A stretch of 64,000 bases of DNA from Stagnihabitans sp038231395 (GCA_038231395.1 JBBRLL010000016.1:17893-81892), one strand, 5' to 3'. Shown: positions 1 through 8,718, counted from the stretch's first letter. Notes: generated by a model not told the origin, from the sequence alone. Made by a program: numbers and translations.

Positions 1-1
1 C

Positions 2-886
2 TGGGTCGAAGGTGCCTCTGACATCGCACAGGAATTGTATCTGGGCTTTGTGCTCGACCGGTCGTCGGAGCGGATCATGATCGTCGCGTCCGCTCACGGC
101 GGGATGGAGATCGAGGATCTGGCCGATAAAGACCCCACCAGTCTGTGCCGCATGACGATCGACCCGGCAGCGGGCCTTTCCGAATTTCAGGCCCGCGAAC
201 TGGCCTTTCAGCTGGGCCTGAAGGGCGGACAAGTGGCGCAAATGGTCGCGACCTTGCGCGCCTGTTACCGCGCATACCGCGACCTTGACGCCGTCATGGT
301 CGAGATCAACCCACTGGTCATCACCCGTTCCGGCGACCTCGTGGCGCTGGATGCCAAAATGAGTTTCGACACCAACGCCTTGTTCCGCCAGCCGCACATC
401 GCCGAACTGCGTGACCGCAGTCAGGAAGATCCGCGCGAAAGCACCGCCGGGGATCATGGCCTGTCTTATGTGGGTCTTGACGGCGACATCGGCTGCATCA
501 TCAACGGGGCGGGTCTGGCAATGGCCACGATGGACATGATCAAACTTGCCGGAGGCGAGCCTGCCAATTTCCTTGATATCGGCGGCGGTGCCAGCCCCGA
601 ACGTGTGGTGCGCGCCTTTCGCACTGTGCTGGCGGATGGCAAGGTTTCGGTCATCCTCGTGAACATCTTTGCTGGCATCAATCGCTGTGACTGGGTCGCC
701 CAAGGTGTCGTCCAGGCCTATAAAGAGGTCGGTCTGACCATTCCGGTGGTGGTGCGTCTGGCAGGGACCAATGTTGAAGAAGGCAAAGCCATCATCGACA
801 GTTCGGGCCTGCCGCTGATTTCGGCCGACAGTCTGGCCGAGGCCGCAGCCGCAGCCGTCGCCGCCCGTCCCCTTAAAGCCGCGTAA
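2..886 (+). CDS. mtkA: Malate-CoA ligase (malate thiokinase) beta subunit, 5' end outside window
   Basis: This is the C-terminal three quarters of an ATP-grasp/ligase-CoA beta subunit. The frame is open to the left edge, so the start lies outside the window. It reads like SucC/MtkA: ELYLGFVLDRSS, EINPLVITRSGDLVALDAK, NALFRQPHIAELRD, the glycine-rich NGAGLAMATMD and GGEPANFLDIGGGAS, and near the end NIFAGINRCDWVAQG and VRLAGTNVEEGK. The INRCDW and AGTNVEEGK forms are those I associate with malate thiokinase MtkA of serine-cycle methylotrophs rather than succinyl-CoA synthetase. The enzyme makes malyl-CoA from malate, ATP and CoA in the cytoplasm; malyl-CoA lyase then splits it to glyoxylate and acetyl-CoA. 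The alpha subunit follows after ten bases, which supports a two-subunit ligase. Succinyl-CoA synthetase is the alternative. Confidence 0.85.
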   Translation, partial: WVEGASDIAQELYLGFVLDRSSERIMIVASAHGGMEIEDLADKDPTSLCRMTIDPAAGLSEFQARELAFQLGLKGGQVAQMVATLRACYRAYRDLDAVMVEINPLVITRSGDLVALDAKMSFDTNALFRQPHIAELRDRSQEDPRESTAGDHGLSYVGLDGDIGCIINGAGLAMATMDMIKLAGGEPANFLDIGGGASPERVVRAFRTVLADGKVSVILVNIFAGINRCDWVAQGVVQAYKEVGLTIPVVVRLAGTNVEEGKAIIDSSGLPLISADSLAEAAAAAVAARPLKAA

Positions 887-896
887 AGGACCCGCC

Positions 897-1793
897 ATGG
901 CCATTCTCATCACCGAACACACCCGCGTCATCGTGCAAGGCATGTCCGGTCGTATCGGCTCTTTTCACGCCGCTGACATGATCCGCTACGGCACCAATGT
1001 CGTGGGCGGCGTGACCCCCGGCAAGGGCGGCGAAACCGTGCTGGATCGCCCCTTGTTCAACACTGTCCGTGCGGCGGTTGCAGCCACCGGGGCCGAAGCC
1101 TCGCTGATCTTCGTGCCGCCGCCCTTCGCTGCCGATGCGATCATGGAGGCCGCCGACGCAGGCATCCGCACCGCCGTCTGCGTTACCGACGGCATCCCCA
1201 GTCAAGACATGATGCGGGTGAAGCGCTTCCTGCGCCGTTACCCGGTGGAACGTAAACTGCGCCTGATCGGGCCAAATTGCGCGGGCGTCATCTCTCCGGG
1301 CATCGGCTTTATGGGGATCATGCCGCCGCATATCTACATGCCCGGGCGGGTTGGCATCGTGGGGCGGTCCGGCACCTTGGGATATGAGGCGGCAGCCCAG
1401 ATGAAGGCTTTGGGGATCGGCGTGTCCACCTCTGTCGGCATTGGCGGCGACCCGATCAACGGATCGAGTTTCCGTGACATACTGGAGTTGTTTGAGGCCG
1501 ACCCCGAGACAGACGCCATCATGATGATCGGTGAAATCGGTGGCCCGCAAGAGGCCGAAGCCGCAGCCTACGCACGAGATCACATGCAAAAACCGGTGGT
1601 GGCCTATATCGCCGGCCTGTCTGCGCCCAAAGGCCGCAAGATGGGCCATGCCGGCGCCATCGTATCAGCCTTTGGCGAAAGTGCGCAGGAAAAGGTGGAA
1701 ATTCTCAGCGCTGCCGGGATCACCATGGCCCCGAACCCCTCTGCGATGGGCGAAACGATGGCACAGGTCTTGGCCCGTCGCAAAGCAGCCTGA
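897..1793 (+). CDS. mtkB: Malate-CoA ligase alpha subunit
   Basis: A full-length 298-residue SucD/MtkB-type subunit. The ATG has an AAGGA ribosome site just upstream. The N-terminal CoA-binding Rossmann domain shows VIVQGMSGRIGSFHA and GTNVVGGVTPGKGG; FAADAIMEAADAGI and the MRVKRFLRRYP stretch are typical of malate-CoA ligase rather than SucD. The ligase domain carries GPNCAGVISPG, GRSGTLGYEAA and, near residue 250, KMGHAGAI with the histidine that is phosphorylated in this family. It is the partner of the preceding beta subunit and in serine-cycle bacteria lies among hprA, mtdA, fch, ppc and mcl, none of which is inside this window. The convergent hairpin directly downstream suggests this is the end of the operon. 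Confidence 0.88.
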   Translation: MAILITEHTRVIVQGMSGRIGSFHAADMIRYGTNVVGGVTPGKGGETVLDRPLFNTVRAAVAATGAEASLIFVPPPFAADAIMEAADAGIRTAVCVTDGIPSQDMMRVKRFLRRYPVERKLRLIGPNCAGVISPGIGFMGIMPPHIYMPGRVGIVGRSGTLGYEAAAQMKALGIGVSTSVGIGGDPINGSSFRDILELFEADPETDAIMMIGEIGGPQEAEAAAYARDHMQKPVVAYIAGLSAPKGRKMGHAGAIVSAFGESAQEKVEILSAAGITMAPNPSAMGETMAQVLARRKAA

Positions 1794-1804
1794 GCCGCAC
1801 ATCC

Positions 1805-1844
1805 GTCAGCCAAGGCCGCCCTTTCAGATCCGGCTTTGGCTGAC
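1805..1844. terminator. Hairpin between convergent genes, probable bidirectional terminator
   Basis: Bases 1805-1818 and 1831-1844 form a 14-bp stem with one G-U pair and a 12-base loop. It sits right after the mtkB stop and spans the stop codon of the converging B12-binding protein gene. There is no strong T tract on either side, so termination efficiency is uncertain. Confidence 0.6.
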
Positions 1845-2636
1845 AATCTGCTCCATATACGCAAAAGCCGTGTCAAATTCGGCGGCGGCGGCGTCCGCCC
1901 CGGTGAAGCCGTCCAGATTGAGGTCAAGCGCCGCGATCTGCCCGCAGACCATGATACGGGCGCCGGGATTGCTGAGCCGCAATGCCACAATCAGCTTCAT
2001 CAGCACCGGAAGCGTGCGCTTGCCGCTGGCCGACAGACCGATCAGGCCCGTCTCGCGCTGCTCCAATTCGTGCACCAGCTCATCATGGGAAAGGCCGGTG
2101 AAAAGCTCTATGTCCCAGCCGCGATCGCGCGCCAGATCTGCCGCAACCGTGATGCCCAAGGTGTGATTGTCGCCCGGCAAGCTGGCAAAAATGGCGGAAC
2201 GCCGGCTATCCGGGATCGGCGTTGGGCGCTGAAGGCGAAGGATCCGCAGGATGGCGTAAATACCGCCCGCCGCAATCGTGACCTTGTAAAAGGAAACCCG
2301 GTCATCGTCCCACCATTCCCCGAGCCGGCGCGCGGCGGCTGCCAGATAGGACTGGCAGAGCGTGTCATAGCCTGCGCCGTTCTGTTGGGCCCGTTCGATC
2401 AATTCAATTGCGACGGATGCGTCCTGCGATAAAAGCGCGTCACACAGGGCGTCGATCTGGCCTGAGGTCGGTTCGAACTCGTGCGGCAAACTCACGCGCC
2501 AGTTGCTCGCTACGCGTTTGACAACCTCTTGGGCAAGGCCGGTCAGCGCGTCTTCCGGAAGCCGCTGCCTGATGGCTTCGATCTCCGAAAACGCCATCGC
2601 CAGTTTCAGTCTGTCTAGAAGAATTGGTTCCGACAC
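1824..2636 (-). CDS. Cobalamin-binding regulatory protein, PpaA/AerR-like
   Basis: About 270 residues with an N-terminal helical bundle ending in RRLGEWWDDDRVSF and a C-terminal Rossmann B12-binding domain. The cobalamin motif DxHxxG is present as DNHTLG near residue 180, followed by GLIGLSASGKR. The layout matches PpaA/AerR-type proteins, which in Rhodobacter bind B12 and modulate the CrtJ/PpsR regulator of photosynthesis genes. No photosynthesis gene is visible here, so the target is unknown. The best start is the GTG at 2636, five bases after GGGGAGG; a TTG at 2651 is open in frame but has no ribosome site. It converges on the serine-cycle genes. It could also be a general B12-dependent light or redox sensor or a corrinoid protein. 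Confidence 0.72.
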   Translation of the reverse strand: MSEPILLDRLKLAMAFSEIEAIRQRLPEDALTGLAQEVVKRVASNWRVSLPHEFEPTSGQIDALCDALLSQDASVAIELIERAQQNGAGYDTLCQSYLAAAARRLGEWWDDDRVSFYKVTIAAGGIYAILRILRLQRPTPIPDSRRSAIFASLPGDNHTLGITVAADLARDRGWDIELFTGLSHDELVHELEQRETGLIGLSASGKRTLPVLMKLIVALRLSNPGARIMVCGQIAALDLNLDGFTGADAAAAEFDTAFAYMEQIVSQSRI

Positions 2637-3235
2637 GATGACCTCCCCCAAAGTCAGCTACGTCTCCGGACTCGGAAAGCTACGCGTCTCCGTTCGCCAG
2701 AAGGTTGATATTAGCGTGATCCGGTGTTCTGACAAGGGCGCGGCTCACAGAGATTTGAGTTTGGTGGTGGACCGCTGGAAAACGCTGGCGCAACCGGGGC
2801 CCTTTGCGGGAAATCGCAAGGAAGTCGTTATGGATTGCCCATTTTTTGCGCAATCAGCCGATGAATGCCCATCAAACGGGACAATGACCCTGTCCAAAGA
2901 CACCGAGTCCCGTCTTTCCCACCCTGTCAGAACGATTGCACCGCCACGGCGCGACCAAAGAGCAAAACTGTTGGAGTAAGTTTAATTGAAGAGCGTTCTG
3001 CCACGGACTCGGAAAAAATCCCGAACGCCGCAGCCTGATGAGTTCCGTATGGAAACGGTGCGCCCGTCTGCCAGACGTACAAACTCGCCGACGGTTCCGA
3101 TTTCGGTTTCGGTTTCGGTTTCGGTTTCGATTCCGGGAGGCACAATGGGGCCAAAACGGCGAAGGCCATCAACAGAATGATCTGCCTGCAAGTTAAGCGT
3201 CCTCTGTGGTGTGGGGGTTTTGCTGCAACGGCGGG
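2637..3235. other. Stretch without a supported gene
   Basis: About 600 bases upstream of the B12-binding protein gene. Several short frames are open on both strands, but they disagree with one another and none resembles a known family. The only clear structure is the hexanucleotide repeat at 3101-3130. The right end runs into IS66 remnant sequence, so this is probably decayed mobile or intergenic DNA. Confidence 0.5.
3101..3130. repeat. (TTTCGG)5 hexanucleotide tandem repeat
   Basis: Five uninterrupted or near-perfect copies of TTTCGG. The repeat keeps several overlapping frames open (dipeptide runs ET, KP and SV), which explains the spurious short reading frames here. Confidence 0.85.
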
Positions 3236-3465
3236 CGTCAATGTGGCTCGCTTAAAACGTGGTGGCCGGGTGAAGGTCTTGTTCTGGCTGAGACATGGTT
3301 GCGCCACTGGTCGGGGCGACCGTGGCGCACGAGTGAGGCCCCCGGTGATTTGCAAGCGGCTGGAACACGGCGGGTTTGACTGGCCGAAGGTTGGCGACCG
3401 TGTCGTGCGTCTGTAGCAAGTGCGGTTTGAGGCGCTGTTTGCCGGGAGAGGGGAGGCGAAAACAC
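3236..3465 (+). pseudogene. IS66-family TnpB (Orf2) remnant
   Basis: The translation shows RVKVLFW, then KRLEHGGFDWPKVGDRVVRL, an in-frame stop at 3414-3416, and FEALFAG immediately after it. These are the conserved core and tail of IS66 TnpB (usual form: IKVLWWDGQG, LFYKRLERGRFVWP, L..AQFEALFEG). The DGQG segment is replaced by unrelated residues, the N-terminus is missing and the frame is broken, so it is a decayed fragment. No TnpA or TnpC partner is visible. Confidence 0.6.
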
Positions 3466-3734
3466 CTTAACGTTCACCGCCGCGCTAAACCGCAAGAATG
3501 CCCGCTTCGCAGGACATGAGGAAGGGGGCAGATTTGGCCGCTCATGGCCCCGTTAACCGAGACCTGAAAACGCAACGCCGTCGATCCCGGGGCGTTCATT
3601 TGCACAACCCTCACCACCATCGCCGACGTATACCCAACGCCGCTCATCGATCTCTTTGGACCCCGGGCAGACCAAAAGACGTTCAGGTAAATTCCCCACG
3701 GCCTTTGCCCCACAATTGCGCTGGAATCGGGTTC

Positions 3735-4210
3735 GGCGTTTCCGGGGCCAGGGTGGCGCGGGAACTCGATGCCCTTGTCCGGATCTATGAAAAAACCCGC
3801 CTGCATCGTTTCTGATCGACGAAGATCAGAAAACGATCTGGGAGATCGTTTTCCTGAGGAGGGGGGCCGAGTTCACCAGCAAGGCCATCCTGAAGTGGGC
3901 GCACGATAATGGCGTCGAGTGGCATTACATCGACCCGGACAAGCCGCAGCAGAATGGCTACATCGAGACGTTCAACGGCAGCCTTCGCGACGAATCCCTC
4001 AACGAGGAAATCTTCGACAACCTGGCCGATGCCCGCCGGACGCTGTCTCTCTGGCGCTATGACTACAACAACGTCAGGCCGCATTCCTCGCTGAGGAACC
4101 AAACCCCGGCAGAAGCGCGCCGGGCCCTTGAGCAATTTGACGGCACCGCGCCCGGCGCGCTTGCAACACCCGAAACCGATGCCTATCAAACCCAAGGACT
4201 TTCGCTATGA
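3735..4210 (+). pseudogene. IS3-family OrfB transposase remnant (C-terminal half)
   Basis: Two blocks of an IS3 OrfB integrase core are recognisable. The first, 3735-3815, reads GARVARELDALVRIYEK and then P-A-C-I-V-S-D only if one A is removed from the AAAAAA run at about 3789-3794. The second, from 3869, is intact in frame: EFTSKAILKWAHDNGVEW, DKPQQNGYIETFNGSLRDE, NVRPHSSL and PAEARRALEQF, ending at TGA 4208-4210. The DNGTEF signature between them is replaced by about 50 bases of palindromic sequence (3816-3868). The N-terminal half with the first catalytic Asp is absent. The element is dead; its right end cuts the next gene. Confidence 0.8.
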
Positions 4211-5519
4211 ACGAGGGACGACCGGGGGGCAGGTCAGCGCGGCGAATGCGTCCCGCGGGCTATATGCGGCCCCGGCGATCCGGTCATCGCATCAGGGTGT
4301 CCGGGTCGATATCGGCACGCCAGGCCCCATGCGCGGCCCGGGCGAGGCGTCGGGATCGGCGGCTCTGGAATGTGCGATGGATGAAATGGCCGTGCAGGCC
4401 GGGATTGACCCGTTGGCGTTCCGGCTGCTGAATTATGCCGAAACCGAACCCGGGACAGGGAAACCCTATTCGTCCAAGGCGCTGCGCGAATGTTATGCGC
4501 AAGGGGCGGAAAGGTTTGGCTGGAGCGCACGCCCGCTGGCCCCACGTCGGATGCGGGACGACGCCGGGATGCTGGTCGGCTGGGGCATGGGAACGGCGCT
4601 GTTTCCGTCACCGATGTTTGCGGCGAAGGCGCGGGCGGTGCTGCGCCCGGACGGCACCGGGCTGGTGGAAACCGCTGCTGCCGACATGGGGCAGGGGGCG
4701 TGGACGGCGCTGGCGCAGATCGCGGCTGACGGCCTTGGCCTGCCGATAGATAAGGTCGAGTTTCGCGCGGGATCCTCCGATTTGCCCGATGGCGGTGTTG
4801 CGGGCGGCTCCGGCCATACCGCGACGGCGGGCGGTGCTCTGCACGCGGCCGGCCAAGATGCGATCCGGCAACTGACAGAGATTGCGGTGGCCGATGCCGC
4901 CTCGCCCTTGTTCGGGGCGGGCAACGCGTGGGTCTTTGCGCGCGACGGGATGTTGCATGTGCAGGGTAACGAAAGCCGCCGCGAAAGCTTTGCCGCCATT
5001 ATCGCACGCGCGGGCGGGACGGCGATTGAGGGGACGGGCAGCGCCGGGCGCAGCGCCGACGATGGCGCGCGGCACGCGATGTATTCGCATGGTGCCGTCT
5101 TTGCCGAGGTGAAGATCGACCCTGACCTGTATCAGATACGCGTGACCCGTCTGGTGGGTGCCTTTGCGGCGGGACGGATCATCAACCCCAAGCTGACTGA
5201 AAGCCAGCTGATGGGCGGCATGATCTGGGGCATCTCTTTCGCCCTGCACGAAGAGGCGCGGTTTGACACGCGCACGGGTCGGATCATGAACGGCGATTTT
5301 GCGGGCTATCATATCCCCGTCAATGCCGATGTGACGGGGTTGGATGTGATCACGGTGCATGAGGATGACCCATATGTGAATGCACTTGGCATCAAGGGCG
5401 TGGGCGAGATCGGCATCACCGGCACCGTGGCTGCCATTGGCAACGCGATCTGGCACGCCACTGGCAGCCGCGTCCGTCGGTTTCCGATCCGGATCGAAGG
5501 TCTTCTGGCGCAGGGGTAG
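4128..5519 (+). pseudogene. Xanthine dehydrogenase-family molybdopterin-binding subunit, 5'-truncated by IS3
   Basis: From 4237 the translation is the C-terminal part of a large molybdenum hydroxylase subunit (xanthine/aldehyde oxidase family, YagR/PaoC-like): RGLYAAPAI, the cofactor loop GTPGPMRGPGEASG, ALECAMDEMAVQAGIDPLAFRL, DMGQGAWTALAQIAADGLGL, GGSGHTATAGGA, and the end motif NALGIKGVGEIGITGTVAAIGNAI with the catalytic-type Glu in GVGE. About 425 residues remain of a usual 730-780. The N-terminal part of the Moco domain is missing because the IS3 right end lies at 4236; the open frame back to 4128 is IS3 DNA read in a different frame. No FAD or 2Fe-2S subunit gene is next to it. A chimeric protein could be made but should not be functional. 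Confidence 0.82.
4224..4236 (+). repeat. IS3 right terminal inverted repeat
   Basis: GGGGGGCAGGTCA lies 14 bases after the transposase stop and matches the reverse complement of the TGACCTGCCCCC ends usual in this IS3 group. Sequence of the interrupted molybdenum hydroxylase gene starts directly after it, so this is the insertion boundary. No matching left end was found. Confidence 0.65.
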
Positions 5520-5702
5520 CAACTTCGTTTCCGGTGATGGTGGACCAGCAAGACTGCTGAACAGAAATACGCCCGCTCGGGTGATCTGGGGTGCGAACGA
5601 CGTCCAAAGGTCTGCGATATCAGGGGCAAGGGACCGGTCGCGCAGGACACACTTTGCCCGAGTGCGACCAAAGACGGTGTAGCCACGGGAGATCGTTGGG
5701 CG

Positions 5703-5936
5703 TCACAATCCCGCCGCTTTGGTCAGGTTGACCCGAAACCTGTCGCGGCGGCGCTGGAAGCCGCGGGTCATTTCGGTGGAGGCGTGGCCGAGTTGTTTCT
5801 GGATATGCCGCTCATCCACCTCAGCGCTGCTGGCAAGACCTGCACGCAACGAATGTACATAATAGTGCTTCATCCGCTCTGCCTCGGGTAGGTCGGGCCG
5901 GATGGCCTTTGATGGCGCTTTGTTGATCGTTCGCAT
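5703..5936 (-). pseudogene. Tyrosine recombinase C-terminal remnant
   Basis: The 77-residue frame contains HSLRAGLASSA, then ERHIQKQLGHASTEMTRGF, then RRRDRFRVNLTKAAGL. This is the box II region of phage/plasmid-type integrases, HxLRxG followed by LGH and the nucleophile region. The position normally held by the nucleophilic tyrosine (MTxxY) is phenylalanine here. The rest of the catalytic domain and the N-terminal arm are absent upstream. It is an inactive scrap that supports past integration or plasmid recombination. Confidence 0.65.
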
Positions 5937-6190
5937 ACAAGAACTCGCTGCGGTGCCGGGATCGGAGTTGCACCATCACGCCGGTTCGCAGGCAGGCCAC
6001 CATGACGCGCTGAAGCACGCGCTGTATATCCTGATCGATGGCATCTGATCCTGCTTTGCTGCCCCTTCTCACCGGCTATAATTCAGCGTGTGATAGTGTT
6101 GCTGTATTGGATATAAAGCCGGTGCCAACCGGACGGCGGCTACTGTGATATTTTCTGGTATGAACCGACGTGAGCTTTTAGCATTCCGGC

Positions 6191-7081
6191 ATGAAAAAGC
6201 ACCCCCCTGCCCCCTTTGACGGTGCCGTGATCATCCCGCCGCTGCCCGGTGGGATCACAACTGCGCCGGCTGAAACCCTGGAGGCGGCAGCGTTTCGATC
6301 TGGGGCGGCGCCGGCGCATCTGCATCTGGTCGCAGGGCATGAAGACGTTCCGCACGCCCTGTGGCGTGCCCGTCTGGCGCTTTCCGTGGCCGGGTCTTGC
6401 ATGAGGATTGCCGGACGGCGCGAGGGGGTGGTGGCGTTGCGCGATGCGGTACATCTGCTCCGGCCCGGTGATCGTCAGGGACCGGCCGAAGACGTTTTGC
6501 GCCAATGGTTGCGCGCGGTGGACCGGCCGATCCTCGCCGCACCGCTTGCCAAGGTTCTGGACGGGCAGTCCGTCGAACGGATTGCCGTTTATCTCGGCGT
6601 TTCAGTTGGAAATCCTGTGGATCGGGCCGCCGCTGTGTTGGAGGCGATGCTGACAGAACACCCCCATGATGAGACGGCGACCCTCATCATGGCCGATGCG
6701 GCTCTGGCAAAGGCATCGGCTCGGGATCCTCTTTTGCCAGTCTTGTCGCTTGGCCTTAACCCCCGTGACCTGCGGCTGCGGGGGGAGGATTTGTGGCTGG
6801 CCTGTCATCGGGCGGTGGCGACGGCGTCCGGCCAAGCGGTGACGCTGGCTGCCGATCTTGCGCGACGTGCGGCTCGACTGCGGGCCGTGGTACCGCAACT
6901 GCGGGCGAAAGGGGCTGCCAAAGCGGTTGATCTGTTCCTGTCGCACGATGCGCAGTCGCCAGGCGCGTTGACTGGTCTGATGTCCGACCGAGCGGCATGG
7001 CGCTTCTGCGACCGTCTGATTGACTTTGAAGCGGTGCGTGAACTGACCGGACGCGACACTTTCCGCCTGTATGGGGTCTGA
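6191..7081 (+). CDS. DUF1403 family protein
   Basis: A 296-residue protein with LWRARLALSVAGSCMRIAGRREGVVALRDAVHLLRPGD near residues 56-93, the region I recognise from DUF1403 proteins. These are of unknown function and are carried mainly on plasmids and chromids of Rhizobiales and Rhodobacterales. It is rich in Ala and Leu, likely all-helical and cytoplasmic; no signal peptide or membrane segment is visible. The next frame, an ScpB-like remnant, begins within a few bases, and this DUF1403-ScpB neighbourhood is one I remember from plasmid maintenance regions. Because its partner is broken, the pair may no longer work. Confidence 0.7.
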   Translation: MKKHPPAPFDGAVIIPPLPGGITTAPAETLEAAAFRSGAAPAHLHLVAGHEDVPHALWRARLALSVAGSCMRIAGRREGVVALRDAVHLLRPGDRQGPAEDVLRQWLRAVDRPILAAPLAKVLDGQSVERIAVYLGVSVGNPVDRAAAVLEAMLTEHPHDETATLIMADAALAKASARDPLLPVLSLGLNPRDLRLRGEDLWLACHRAVATASGQAVTLAADLARRAARLRAVVPQLRAKGAAKAVDLFLSHDAQSPGALTGLMSDRAAWRFCDRLIDFEAVRELTGRDTFRLYGV

Positions 7082-7089
7082 CCAAGGTC

Positions 7090-7522
7090 GTGGGGCAAGG
7101 TGTCTCGGTCGATCTGCTGATCGGGGATCTGGCCGCCGATCTGGCCGACCGGCCCTATGACGTGGCCAAGGTCGCGGACAATTGGGTCCTGCGCACGCGC
7201 CCAGTTTACGCAGCAGTGATTCTGGCAGCTGCCGATGTCACCAACCAATCATTTGACTTGAGCGCATTCCACACCGCCGTCCTTGCCGCGATTGCCTACC
7301 TCCAACCGATCAGCCGGGACGGGTTAAGGGATATTTTTGGCAAAGAGATCAGCCGTGATCTGATTGGACGATTGTCCGAACGCGACCTGATCACCACTGG
7401 GCCACGCGAACCCCGACACGTTCATTACAACGGATACCATCCTAATAGCCTTCAGCCCGGAAAGCCTGCGCGATCTTCCTGACCCCGAGCAACTGATGCA
7501 CGCAGGACTGACAATGCCCTGA
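7090..7522 (+). pseudogene. ScpB-like segregation protein, truncated and frameshifted
   Basis: The first frame shows VDLLIGDLAADLADRPYDVAKV, NWVLRTRPVYA, AVLAAIAYLQPISRDGLRDIFGKEISRDLIGRL and GPREPR, typical of the winged-helix ScpB family encoded on alphaproteobacterial plasmids. The N-terminal winged helix is missing. After GPREPR (about 7410) the reading moves to another frame, where DTFITTDTILIAFSPESLRDLPDPEQL continues the family tail to TGA 7520-7522. So there is one frameshift plus a 5' truncation. ScpB normally works with ScpA and SMC in DNA segregation; this copy is unlikely to. Confidence 0.7.
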
Positions 7523-7734
7523 AAGGTCACGGGATGTTTTCAACCCCAGGTGTTCGTTTATCAAGAGCGGTATGTGGCCAAATGCCGTCCAGGTGGCGCC
7601 CCCTGTCCGAAGCATCTGATCACCACATCCGCGTCTGCGACCTTGTCAAGATCATGCACCTATCATGACCCGCTATCCACCCATTCGCCGCGATCAATCT
7701 GCACGGTCTGGCCTTAAGCCAAACCAAGCCTGCT

Positions 7735-8718
7735 TCAGATCGCGGCGCTTTGCATTACACCGGGCTCGGAAGTCGTCGCGGCGTTGGTTTGGGCGGTCAC
7801 GAACGACCTGACCGTCGCCGGAGTGCCGATTTCAAACGGTGTTGCATCTGACCAGAAGCGCCGGGCGAATTTGCTGGAATCGACGATATAGGGCCGATCC
7901 CAGGTGAATTTCACGTCCACCACCTCTTTCATGAACCGCTGGAACAGGCCTGCAACCGGCAAGATCCACAGCGGAATGACCAAGGTTTTCAGCGGCATGG
8001 CCATAGCCGAGGCACCGAGTTGCAAGATCTCGCGCGGGGTGCGGGTGGGGGCACAGGGGACGTTCCAGATTTGGCCAAAGGCATCATCGGGGGCGTCCAG
8101 CAAGGTGACGGCGGCGCGGGCGATGTCCGGCGCGTAGGCAAAGTCGTGTGGAGTATCAATCGGTACGACCATCTGCGCGGCCTTGCCCTTGGCCATTTCC
8201 CCGAACGCGCTGGTGCCCAGATGGGAGCCTTGGACGCCCGGGCCATAGAAATCCGGGCAGCGCAGGGCGGCAAACCTGACACGGTCACGCGCCGCCATCC
8301 ACATCCGTGTCACCTCGGCCAAAATCACCGGCTTTTCGCCCGATGTGGTCAGCGCCATCGTCTCGGTGCGCGGGGTGGTCTGGGGCCCGAGTTGGTAGAG
8401 GTTGTCGATGAACACCACGCGCGCGCCAACGGCTGCACAGGCCGCGATCATGTTGGACATCGCCAGCGGCCAAACCTTGCGCCACAACCGCGAGTCGTAG
8501 GTGAAACCCACCGACATAACGACTTGGTCCGCCCCTTCAACAGCCCGGCGCACTGCGGCCGCATCCAGAATGTCAGTCGCCATGAATGCGACATTTGGGG
8601 CCAGGGTGGCGGGCTGCTTGCGCTGTGCAATCCGCACGTTGTCGCCGCGCGAAGCCAAAGCCTCCGTTACCAGATGGCCGATGGCACCATTTCCGAAAAC
8701 CACTGTCAGTCCGTTCAT
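7735..8718 (-). CDS. NAD(P)-dependent epimerase/dehydratase-like oxidoreductase
   Basis: About 327 residues of the extended SDR type. The N-terminal Rossmann segment reads LTVVFGNGAIGHLVTEALASRG, a variant GxxGxxG motif, followed by PDFYGPGV and DTPHDFAYAPDIARA in the substrate half. The usual YxxxK is not obvious, so it may be an atypical or NmrA-like member; the substrate is unknown. The ATG at 8718 has GGAGAG upstream and is preferred to an upstream in-frame ATG at 8760. It is divergent from a LysR-type regulator gene 89 bases away, a common arrangement in which that regulator controls the oxidoreductase. Confidence 0.72.
   Translation of the reverse strand: MNGLTVVFGNGAIGHLVTEALASRGDNVRIAQRKQPATLAPNVAFMATDILDAAAVRRAVEGADQVVMSVGFTYDSRLWRKVWPLAMSNMIAACAAVGARVVFIDNLYQLGPQTTPRTETMALTTSGEKPVILAEVTRMWMAARDRVRFAALRCPDFYGPGVQGSHLGTSAFGEMAKGKAAQMVVPIDTPHDFAYAPDIARAAVTLLDAPDDAFGQIWNVPCAPTRTPREILQLGASAMAMPLKTLVIPLWILPVAGLFQRFMKEVVDVKFTWDRPYIVDSSKFARRFWSDATPFEIGTPATVRSFVTAQTNAATTSEPGVMQSAAI

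Noticed and set aside
3101..3130. Possible CRISPR-like or VNTR array
   Set aside because: Six-base units without spacers cannot be CRISPR; too short for a functional array.
2927..3355. Minus-strand frame with a hydrophobic stretch and KP repeats, resembling a small secreted protein
   Set aside because: The KP run is only the hexanucleotide repeat in translation, other frames across it are equally open, there is no ribosome site, and the region overlaps an IS66 remnant.
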